Position numbers and translations under genes: made by a program. The notes beneath the pieces were generated by a model, which was not told where the DNA came from, ran no database searches, and saw only the letters and a list, made by a program, of their open reading frames with translations. From the NCBI GenBank assembly GCA_016700335.1, contig CP065014.1:2703001-2767000 (forward strand): a DNA stretch of 64,000 nt. The letters are read 5' to 3'. The stretch is from Chlorobiota bacterium (GTDB lineage: Bacteria > Bacteroidota > Ignavibacteria > OLB7). Each line of letters starts with the position of its first letter. Positions within the stretch are counted from its first letter, which is position 1. Positions 8,622 to 16,677 of this stretch are shown here, one piece after another.

Positions 8622-9980
8622 CTATTTTTTGAATTTGTAAATTTCAGTTTTGGTCGCTCTTGCATCATGATAATCACTTACCATACATACTGTTAGATAT
8701 ATATCTGCACAATCTAAATCTATGTAAATAAAACGTTTTGCAGCTACGTCATTATAGCTAACACAATACTCGTAAGGGAAAAAAGAAGGCAATGGGATTG
8801 CAGTTGCAACACCCCAGTCACAATCATTTGGAGAGCATTGACCATAGGCATGAATAGAAGGTGTACCAGTTGTTTCAGCAATTAACTTTGTTATACCACC
8901 AGTATTAGGATTAATATTTTTCCAAGTTCCAGCAAATTTAGCACAAGTTTTTTTAGCTTTCACCCAAGCAGCACGACGACCAACGTTATTACTATTATAT
9001 TTAATCCACATGTAACCACCCATTCCCCAATCAGTTCCCCAAGAATTTCTTAACAGCCAAGCTCCTTTAGTATCATCCCATCCTATTAAAGCTATAGCAT
9101 GGTTTGTTGAAGGGCTTGCAGGATTACTTGCATATCCAAAATAAACTCCACTAACATAATTTTTAAAAGATTGAGTTGCATCAACACTTACGCTTACTGC
9201 ACCATATTGACAAATTGCTTTTTTTATTAATGCTACTGATGCAATTTTATCAATATTTCCTGAAGGATCTATTACACCCCAATCTAATGCATTATAATCA
9301 GTTGCTGGTGTTCCTGGACATGATCCATTTGATGCTGTATATGGTTGTTGACTTTCAGTTTTCAAAGATTTATTTTGATCAACCATCCAATCAAAAACTT
9401 TGTATGCAAAACCACCGGAACAACTACCTCCTCCAGAACAACTAAGAGCTTCTTGTTCTGATAAATTTAAAGATGCTGGAGATCCGCCATTGAACTTCAT
9501 ATAGCTAGCTTCATATGCAGCTACTGCCCCAAAACTCCAACAGCTTCCACATCCTCCTTGGTCTCTTATTGGTGTAATTAAGTTTAAATTTCTAGAATCA
9601 TAAGACCCTTGATTTTCACATGAAGAAGAACCTTCTAAATTAGTTCCTTGAGGTAATGTTAAGCCTTTTAATGTTTGACTAATTCTTGAATTTCTTGCAA
9701 GAACTTTTGATCCTTCTTGAGCAACTGGAAGCTCACCAGTAATGTCTGATAACTTCTTATCTGAAACAGAAGTATAACCAACCAAGTACTGCAATTTCTG
9801 ATCTGAAATTAATTTTCTTTGGCTAGCTAATTCTAGTTTAACTGCTGCTGGAGCTTTCAATTCTCTTAATTTGTAATTTTCAGGTAACTGAAGTTGAATT
9901 AAGTTTGGCTGAGCACTAGCAATGAAGATTACTGTAAGATAAAGTAATACTGTTAAAATTTGTTTTCTCATTGTTTTCAT
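8622..9980 (-). CDS. secreted papain-family (C1A) cysteine protease
   Basis: This 452-residue protein has a signal peptide (cut near ASAQ, residue 24), a propeptide-like region of about 100 residues, then a papain catalytic domain. Gln141 is the oxyanion-hole residue, Cys147 (GGCGSCWSF) the nucleophile, His294 (TNHAIALIGWD) the base and Asn312 (RNSWGTDWG) the orienting residue. A C-terminal domain of about 100 residues follows (SPNDCDWGVA, then an IYLTVCMVSDYHD strand), a module seen at the end of other secreted proteins; I cannot assign it. There is no recognisable T9SS tail. An inhibitor gene of the matching class lies downstream. Confidence 0.93.
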   Translation of the reverse strand: MKTMRKQILTVLLYLTVIFIASAQPNLIQLQLPENYKLRELKAPAAVKLELASQRKLISDQKLQYLVGYTSVSDKKLSDITGELPVAQEGSKVLARNSRISQTLKGLTLPQGTNLEGSSSCENQGSYDSRNLNLITPIRDQGGCGSCWSFGAVAAYEASYMKFNGGSPASLNLSEQEALSCSGGGSCSGGFAYKVFDWMVDQNKSLKTESQQPYTASNGSCPGTPATDYNALDWGVIDPSGNIDKIASVALIKKAICQYGAVSVSVDATQSFKNYVSGVYFGYASNPASPSTNHAIALIGWDDTKGAWLLRNSWGTDWGMGGYMWIKYNSNNVGRRAAWVKAKKTCAKFAGTWKNINPNTGGITKLIAETTGTPSIHAYGQCSPNDCDWGVATAIPLPSFFPYEYCVSYNDVAAKRFIYIDLDCADIYLTVCMVSDYHDARATKTEIYKFKK

Positions 9981-10402
9981 TTTGTTTGAGATTTTAGTTA
10001 TAAAAAAGTGTTTGTTAGTAAAAATGATTATATTTTATTGTTTATTGTTTACTTGTTTAAAAAGTATAGCATTAAATATAATGTTCAAACGTTTCAAATT
10101 TTAAAAGATACCGTTACATAAATTTTTTATTGAACATTTTTATTTTTTACAAAATCAATTGTTAATCCAATTAGAAAAAACAAAACCATAAAAGCACAAT
10201 TTTAGGGCTTTTATGGTTTAAATATTCAACTTAAAATTAAAACACTTTGGTGGGTGAATTATACTTAACGTAATTTATGGAATAATTAACTTATAAATAA
10301 TATAAAATTTAAACTAAATCTTTGGATTAAATTTTAAAGTTTTGCAGATAATTAATTTTATCATGCAAGACTTATAAATAATTAAGAACTATTTAGGATT
10401 AT
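9981..10402. other. intergenic region
   Basis: This 422-bp AT-rich gap lies between two minus-strand genes. Apart from the htrA terminator at 10172-10219 and the promoter region expected for the protease gene, I see nothing that codes or folds strongly. Confidence 0.6.
10172..10219 (-). terminator. terminator of htrA
   Basis: AAACCATAAAAGC (10183-10195) pairs perfectly with GCTTTTATGGTTT (10207-10219). The minus strand then reads TGTTTTTTC. It lies about 180 bp past the htrA stop codon. Confidence 0.75.
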
Positions 10403-11629
10403 TTACCTAGCACTTAATAACAAAATCGTTTCTATTAATTTATTATCTCTTTTAATTTTCAATTTTAATTTATCATCTACTTTTGCATCTGTAAAAATTT
10501 CTAAAGCTTTATTTTCAGATTTGATAAGCTCACCATTAATTGACATAATAACATCACCTGGCTCTATTCCAGCTGAATTAGCTGGAGATGATGGGTAAAC
10601 TTCCATTACAACCACACCTTCCTTAGAATCCAATTTAAGATATCTTTGTATTCTATCATCAATCTGGGATATTCTTAATCCAGTCCAGAAATTACGATCA
10701 ATACCCCCATTTTTTAATGCATCAACAACCTTTTTCACCTTATTTATAGGTATAGCAAAACCAATTCCAATTGAACCAGCACCACGTCCATTTTGTGCTG
10801 TAGAATATATTGTGGAATTAATTCCTATAACTTGTCCTAAACCATTAACTAAAGGTCCACCAGAATTACCTGATGAAATTGCAGCATCTGTTTGAATCAT
10901 TCCTTTATACACTTTATCGTCTTGTAATCCCAAATTTACATTTATATTTGAGATAACACCTACTGTTACTGTTGGTTTTGAATTAATATCAAATAATCCA
11001 AATGGATTACCAAAAGCAATTGCCCATTCTCCTACAATTAAGTCATCACTATTACCAAGTTCTACAAATGGGAAATTATTACCATCAATCTTTAATAATG
11101 CAACATCAGATGTTGGATCACTACCAATAATTTTAGCATCAAATTTTTTTCCATTAGTCATTGTGATTACAACTTTGCTTGCTTTTCCAGCCACGTGATC
11201 ATTGGTTAAAATGTAACCATCTTCTGAAATTATAAACCCTGAACCCAAACCCTTAATTTCTTGTTTTTGTTTTCTTCCAAAATATTGTTGGAACATTGGG
11301 TCACCACCAAAAAATTCATCAAATCCAAATGGATTCTGATTTTGTATTTCTCTAACCTCGGTTACATTAATACCAACAACTGCTGGCGAAACCTTTTCAA
11401 TTGATCTTGTAATAGCATTCCTTCTGGTAGATGCAATATCTCCATCTCCTTTATCATCATTTTTATTTTTCCCATCATTCTGATCTTTATTAGTCGAATT
11501 CTCTCCAGCAATTAAATTCTCTAATTGTATATTATTCTTTTTGTCATTTTTAGTTTTAGCTTTACAAGCATAAAGTAATGTACACAGTACCACCGAAAGG
11601 ATAAGAAAAAATCTTTGAAAAATTTTCAT
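10403..11629 (-). CDS. htrA: HtrA/DegP-type periplasmic serine protease (lipoprotein)
   Basis: This is a 408-residue envelope quality-control protease. Its signal sequence ends in a lipobox (LLYAC, Cys22), followed by a low-complexity Asn/Asp/Lys linker to about residue 65. The trypsin-like domain has the triad His145 (TNDHVAG), Asp175 (DPTSDVALL) and Ser256 (SSGNSGGPL). One PDZ domain covers roughly residues 310-400 (GVVVMEVYPSSPANSAGI). DegP has two PDZ domains, so this is a DegS/HhoB-like single-PDZ form. It has its own terminator downstream. Confidence 0.95.
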   Translation of the reverse strand: MKIFQRFFLILSVVLCTLLYACKAKTKNDKKNNIQLENLIAGENSTNKDQNDGKNKNDDKGDGDIASTRRNAITRSIEKVSPAVVGINVTEVREIQNQNPFGFDEFFGGDPMFQQYFGRKQKQEIKGLGSGFIISEDGYILTNDHVAGKASKVVITMTNGKKFDAKIIGSDPTSDVALLKIDGNNFPFVELGNSDDLIVGEWAIAFGNPFGLFDINSKPTVTVGVISNINVNLGLQDDKVYKGMIQTDAAISSGNSGGPLVNGLGQVIGINSTIYSTAQNGRGAGSIGIGFAIPINKVKKVVDALKNGGIDRNFWTGLRISQIDDRIQRYLKLDSKEGVVVMEVYPSSPANSAGIEPGDVIMSINGELIKSENKALEIFTDAKVDDKLKLKIKRDNKLIETILLLSAR

Positions 11630-11789
11630 TAAAAAATTAATTAAAATTATAATTTATTAGGTTATTTGATAAAATCAAATTTCTATGTTTATCAATTTAA
11701 CTTAGTTGTTACAGAAATTTTACATGAATTTAAAACAGAAATTAAATAGAGTTTCTTTGAAATTCTAAAGAAAATACATTTTTTCAACA

Positions 11790-12809
11790 CTAAACAACAC
11801 TAGACGTATTAAGTAGCAATTCCGAACAAATTTTTCCTGTAAATATTTTATTCCAGTTGTATTGTTCAACAATTCTAAACTTTTGTAGCATTTCTAATTC
11901 TGAACTATCAATTACTTCTAATTTCTCCAAAACCTTCAAAACTATTGGAGGCATAGGTGTTGAATCTCCATCTATTAGTTTTATTGCAATTCCAATTTGA
12001 CCATATTTTATAGTATTTATTCCAACAACAAAAACTGCCATTGCTCCCCTTTTAGCAATCGCTGAATGATTAAATGCCCTAACTAATTCAGTATCAAAAC
12101 CATCAATATCATTTATCATTTCTGGGTGTTTAGCAACAGACTTGAAAATTTTACTCGCTGGATTTAAATCATTTTGTGCGTCTCGAGTATATTTAGCTAA
12201 CATTGTTGCCATTTCACTTAACGATAAAAAACATGTAGGTAAAGAACACCCATCTATCCCTGTAAGGATTGTATTTGATTTACGATTGATATATTTACTT
12301 ACTATATTTAAAATCTCCTTTTGTAAAGGATGTTCAGAACTAATATAGTTTTTCAAACTCCAATTATTTGCTAAACAAGCTGATAGCATTCCTGTATGTT
12401 TACCCGAACAATTATTATGTAATTGTGAAAATTTTTCATTGTTAAATAACACCCTTTGTAACTCATTCTCGTCTGTTGGTTTTTGTACTCCACAAAGTAA
12501 ATTACTTTCATTTAAACCAATTTTGGAAAGCATAGATTTAACTGTATCTAAATGGAAACTTGTAGCGTTATGGCTTGCACAGCATATTGATAGCTCTGCA
12601 TTATTAAAACCATATTTTTCTGATGCTCCACTTTGAACCACAGGAATTGCTTGCACCATTTTAAGTGAAGATCTAATAAAAGTTTGAAAATCAGGATTCC
12701 CACAACTAACAATTAATTTTCCATCAATATCACATACTGCCACTGACCCGTAATGCTCACCTTCAATAAGATTGTTTCTATATGTGGTAGCTAATAATTG
12801 ATGGAACAT
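11790..12809 (-). CDS. asparaginase (Asparaginase_II family)
   Basis: The 339-residue protein belongs to the family of the thermolabile rhizobial asparaginase, which is unrelated to E. coli AnsA/AnsB. Family landmarks are EGEHYGSVAVCDIDG at the N-terminus, SLKMVQAIP, the ICCASHNATSFH segment, NCSGKHTGMLSACL and GIDGCSLPT. It should hydrolyse L-asparagine to aspartate and ammonia in the cytoplasm, with no signal peptide. It follows the methylmalonyl-CoA epimerase gene by 14 bp on the same strand, so the two are probably cotranscribed. Confidence 0.9.
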   Translation of the reverse strand: MFHQLLATTYRNNLIEGEHYGSVAVCDIDGKLIVSCGNPDFQTFIRSSLKMVQAIPVVQSGASEKYGFNNAELSICCASHNATSFHLDTVKSMLSKIGLNESNLLCGVQKPTDENELQRVLFNNEKFSQLHNNCSGKHTGMLSACLANNWSLKNYISSEHPLQKEILNIVSKYINRKSNTILTGIDGCSLPTCFLSLSEMATMLAKYTRDAQNDLNPASKIFKSVAKHPEMINDIDGFDTELVRAFNHSAIAKRGAMAVFVVGINTIKYGQIGIAIKLIDGDSTPMPPIVLKVLEKLEVIDSSELEMLQKFRIVEQYNWNKIFTGKICSELLLNTSSVV

Positions 12810-12823
12810 TTATCTTAAATATT

Positions 12824-13243
12824 TTAGATTAATTGAATTGAATTATCTATTTTTTTTTGACATAATTCTACTAAGACTCCATTAAAAGTTTCTGGGTGAA
12901 CAAAAGCAATTAACATATTATGTGCCCCATCTTTTGGAGTTTCGTTTATTAATTTAGCCCCTTTTGCTTTTAATCTATTGAGTTCCATTTGAATATCATC
13001 AACTTCAAATGCAAGATGATGTATTCCTTCACCTCGATTGTTAATAAATTTTGCAATCGGAGATTCATCCGTAGTTGCAGCAGTTAACTCAATAATAGAT
13101 TCACCAACCTTGTAGGAAGCAACTGATACTTTCTGTTGATCTACAATTTCTTTATGTGGGTTATCATCATTGAATAACAAACCATATTTTTCAATTGCTT
13201 CATCTAATGACTTAACTGCTATTCCAATATGTGATATTCTCAT
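12824..13243 (-). CDS. mce: methylmalonyl-CoA epimerase
   Basis: This 139-residue vicinal-oxygen-chelate enzyme interconverts (R)- and (S)-methylmalonyl-CoA between propionyl-CoA carboxylase or the decarboxylase and the B12-dependent mutase. Two beta-alpha-beta-beta-beta modules are visible, with metal-ligand candidates His in ISHIGIAV, His in IHHLAFEV and Glu in GVLVELCQ. Length and motifs match the family exactly. Elsewhere in the window a B12 adenosyltransferase gene (45059-45622) would supply the mutase cofactor. It is first in a two-gene unit with the asparaginase. Confidence 0.92.
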   Translation of the reverse strand: MRISHIGIAVKSLDEAIEKYGLLFNDDNPHKEIVDQQKVSVASYKVGESIIELTAATTDESPIAKFINNRGEGIHHLAFEVDDIQMELNRLKAKGAKLINETPKDGAHNMLIAFVHPETFNGVLVELCQKKIDNSIQLI

Positions 13244-13875
13244 ATTAATTGTTTGATATTTGTATATTTATTTAATTATACTTTTACAATTATAACATTA
13301 GACGACTAAGAAGTTTCATAAATATATTTTATATTTTCATCAAAATTTAATATTAAAATCATTTATGAATTTTATTTTATACAAAAATAATTTTAAAATA
13401 TACTTTATCGATTAAATTAAATTTTATTTAATAGTACTAGTCATTTAGTAATTATAATTATAGTTATAAATTTTCAATAATCAGATAAATTAGTAATATT
13501 TTAAGATTGGATTTATAGTAATTAAATTTTAATCCGCATTTAATCTATTCTATTAGTTTTCTTGATTTTTGACATAACTTTGTTAAATTGAATTCCATTA
13601 TTTATTTTAATTTTGAATTTGAAGTGATCCAATTTTTTAACAAACTCTTTGAAGCATTACAATATTTTCTTAGATAGAATTTTAATTTATTAAATTTTAT
13701 TCTGTTAATAATTGGATATTATTTTTATTCTAATTTCAAAATTGTATTTAAATAGAAAATATATTTTGAGTTATATTTTTTTGTTTCAATTTTTGAAAGT
13801 CATTAATTCAAAATCATAAACCTTTAACTTTTTTGTGTCTATTACATTTTAAAATAATTTATATAAGATATATTT
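13244..13875. other. long AT-rich intergenic region
   Basis: This 632-bp spacer lies between divergent mce and pfkA. It is well over 75% A+T, with no ORF of note and no strong hairpin. It should hold both promoters. I could not place them with confidence. Confidence 0.6.
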
Positions 13876-14835
13876 ATGAAAAGAATTGGAGTTTTTACAA
13901 GTGGTGGTGACGCACCAGGAATGAATGCGAATATAAGAGCAGTTGTTAGATATGGTATTGCAAAAGGAATTGAAGTTTTTGCTATCCGTCGTGGATTTGA
14001 AGGAATGATTGCTGGAAATATTTACCCATTTACCGAAACAGATGTTAGTGGAATAATAGGTCGTGGAGGCACTGTTATAGGGACAGCTCGAAGCCAAGAA
14101 TTTATGACTCCTGAAGGAAGGCAAAGAGCCTTTTATAATTTACAAAAACATAATATTGAGGGTCTTGTTGCATGTGGTGGGAATGGAACTTTCACTGGAG
14201 CAGATATATTTCATGAAGAATACGGAATTCCAATTGTTGGAACTCCTGGCACAATCGACAACGATATTTTTGGAAGTGATTACACAATTGGTTTTGATAC
14301 AGCTATTAACACTGCAATGAGAGCAGTTGACAACATAAGAGATACCGTTGAAAGTCATGATAGAACTTTTTTTATTGAAGTAATGGGAAGAGACTCTGGT
14401 TTTATTGCTGTTGAAGTAGGTACTGCAGTTGGTGCAGAGTTTGTTGCTGTTCCAGAAACAACTGAAAATTTTGCAGCATTATGTAAGTTTATGGAAGAAT
14501 ATCAAAGGACTAAAAGACACATTTTTATAATAAGTGAAGGAGATGATTATGGTAATGCTCAAAAATATGCAGATGACTTTAAATCAAAATTTAATGTGGA
14601 TACTAGGGTTACAGTTTTAGGACACATACAAAGAGGCGGATCACCAACTGCCAAAGATAGAATATTAGCTACAAGACTTGGAACAGCGGCAGTTCAAGGA
14701 TTGTTAGACGGTAAGAAATGTCATTTGGCAGGTGAAAGAAAAGGTGATATTGTATTTACTCCACTTAAAGAAACATATGGAACTAAACATATCTTACCTC
14801 AACATTTAATTGATTTAATTGAAATATTAAGATAA
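13876..14835 (+). CDS. pfkA: ATP-dependent 6-phosphofructokinase
   Basis: PfkA makes fructose 1,6-bisphosphate, the committed step of glycolysis. The 319-residue protein has the N-terminal GGDAPGMNANIRA motif and the catalytic PGTIDND motif (Asp128). It also has MGRDSGFIA and the fructose-6-phosphate motif LGHIQRGGSPTAKDR. The two positions that separate ATP from pyrophosphate enzymes are both Gly (the Gly of GGNG and Gly125), so ATP should be the donor. Oddly the canonical GGDG motif reads GGNG, with Asn103 where E. coli has the Mg-binding Asp103. It is a monocistronic gene. Confidence 0.95.
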   Translation: MKRIGVFTSGGDAPGMNANIRAVVRYGIAKGIEVFAIRRGFEGMIAGNIYPFTETDVSGIIGRGGTVIGTARSQEFMTPEGRQRAFYNLQKHNIEGLVACGGNGTFTGADIFHEEYGIPIVGTPGTIDNDIFGSDYTIGFDTAINTAMRAVDNIRDTVESHDRTFFIEVMGRDSGFIAVEVGTAVGAEFVAVPETTENFAALCKFMEEYQRTKRHIFIISEGDDYGNAQKYADDFKSKFNVDTRVTVLGHIQRGGSPTAKDRILATRLGTAAVQGLLDGKKCHLAGERKGDIVFTPLKETYGTKHILPQHLIDLIEILR

Positions 14836-14953
14836 TTCACAGATAGAAATTGATATTGATTCTCATTTTTTTTGGTTAATTTTATAACTTTTAACTAATG
14901 AATCAATATATATTCTAAATAATGGATTTACCATTTAATCAAAAATATCTCAA

Positions 14954-16342
14954 TTAAGGAATCAACCAATTTATCAATAATGTTGCAGATCCTAAAAATA
15001 TAAAGAATCCTGCTAAATCAGTAAAAGTAGTAACTATTGGACCAGAAGATAAAGCTGGATCGAACTTTAATTTTTTAAGAAGGATTGGTACAATAGCACC
15101 TGCCACTCCAGCAACAAACATATTTCCAAACATAGCAATTGAAATTAAAATTCCAACATGCCAGTCGTTTCTTAAAATCCAAACAACTAAACCAGCAGTT
15201 AAGCCCATTGAAAGACCGTTAATTAATCCTATCTGTAATTCTTTTATAATAGCATCTCTTCGCCTCATATCATTAAGTTCACCAAGAGCAAACCCTCTGA
15301 CAATAACAGTAATAGTTTGTATTGAAGCATTTCCACCCATACCAGCAACAATAGGCATTAAAGCTGCAAGAATAGGGAGTTTAGAAATTGTATTTTCGAA
15401 TTGAGATACTACCAAAGAAGCAATAAAGGCTGTACCTAAATTAATTGCTAGCCAAGGTAATCTTCTTCTAACTGCAATTGTTGGTGGGGTAGCTAATGAT
15501 TCTTCATCAGTTACACCAGCAAGTAATAACATATCCTCAGAACCTTCTTCCTCAATAATATCTGCTACATCATCAAATGTTACTACTCCAAGTAATGTTT
15601 CATTTTTATCAACAACAGGGATAGATACTAAATCATATTTTTGCATTAATTGAGCAACCAGAGCTTGATCATCATCTGTTCTAACAGATAAAACTTGATC
15701 TTCCATGAAATTGCTTATCAATTCCTCTCTTTTATTTAAAACTAAGTCTTGAAGACTAATAACTCCAACTAATTTTTCATTACCATCAACAACATAAACT
15801 GCATAAACTTCAAATTGGTTCTCATTAACTTTTGCAAATTCCCGAATGTTTTCAATTGCTTTTGAAACTGTTTCAGTAAAATGTACAGATACATAGTCTG
15901 TAGTCATTCTTCCACCAGCAGTATCTTCAGAATACTGGAGAAGATCTCGAATATCCTCCATTACCTCAGCATCACTTCTCTCAAGTCGTTCCATTACCTC
16001 TTCGGCAATATCATCATCTAACTCTGATACAATATCTGCTGCATCATCAGTTGACATTTCTTCAACCAAATCAGATATTCTTTGAGGTGCAAGTATTGAA
16101 AAATAATCTTCTCTCTGTTCATCTGGCAAGTGAAGTACTACCTCACCTAGAATATCATCCTCTAACAAACTTAAAATATAATGTCTTTCTTCATCAGTTA
16201 ATGATGTGGTAATCTGAGCAATATCAGGTTCTCTCATATCGAACATTAGTAACCTCAACGATCCCTCATCTTTAACATAAATTAAAGATTCTAAATCATC
16301 GATAAACTCTTTGTCTATATATATTTCTCTTTCAGAAAGCAT
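14954..16342 (-). CDS. mgtE: magnesium transporter MgtE
   Basis: MgtE is a dimeric inner-membrane Mg2+ channel gated by cytoplasmic Mg2+. The 462-residue protein has, in order, an acidic MgtE N superhelical domain (DDAADIVSELDDDIAEEV) and a tandem CBS pair (about residues 140-265; VVDGNEKLVGVISLQDLV, VVDKNETLLGVVTFDDV). Five membrane helices follow, starting with the conserved LPWLAINLGTAF and including PIVAGMGGNASIQT, whose Asn-Ala-Ser pore region is conserved. The start MLSEREIYIDKEF is plausible and the length is typical. Confidence 0.95.
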   Translation of the reverse strand: MLSEREIYIDKEFIDDLESLIYVKDEGSLRLLMFDMREPDIAQITTSLTDEERHYILSLLEDDILGEVVLHLPDEQREDYFSILAPQRISDLVEEMSTDDAADIVSELDDDIAEEVMERLERSDAEVMEDIRDLLQYSEDTAGGRMTTDYVSVHFTETVSKAIENIREFAKVNENQFEVYAVYVVDGNEKLVGVISLQDLVLNKREELISNFMEDQVLSVRTDDDQALVAQLMQKYDLVSIPVVDKNETLLGVVTFDDVADIIEEEGSEDMLLLAGVTDEESLATPPTIAVRRRLPWLAINLGTAFIASLVVSQFENTISKLPILAALMPIVAGMGGNASIQTITVIVRGFALGELNDMRRRDAIIKELQIGLINGLSMGLTAGLVVWILRNDWHVGILISIAMFGNMFVAGVAGAIVPILLKKLKFDPALSSGPIVTTFTDLAGFFIFLGSATLLINWLIP

Positions 16343-16677
16343 TAATACTATAACTTATTGAGGAATTGGATTATAAGATTGAAGGAATTAGTTGAGTTTA
16401 GAAATTTTCTTGATTTTCTTGTCACAAAAATAACAATGGAATTTTAATGATATGAATTTAAAACTTAATATAAAGTTTTAATATTAGTAATTCAATGTTA
16501 ATATAATCTAGAGTACTTAATCAATTTTATTTAATTAATAAATTGTATAAACTAATTACTTCAAATTTAAATTATATAAATCTATAGAGTTGATGAATAT
16601 TAATAGATTTGATTGATAACTTAATAGAATTAATCTGCATCTTTATATGAAAAAGATTCTAAGAAATCAAACTAAAT
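16343..16677. other. AT-rich intergenic region
   Basis: This 335-bp gap lies between the mgtE start and the end of the FG-GAP protein gene, both on the minus strand. It should hold the mgtE promoter. I see no ORF, no clear terminator and no M-box-like structure. Confidence 0.5.

Noticed and set aside
13849..14358. Minus-strand open frames opposite pfkA
   Set aside because: Both are shadows of the clear pfkA frame and rich in Ser/Asn without any domain.
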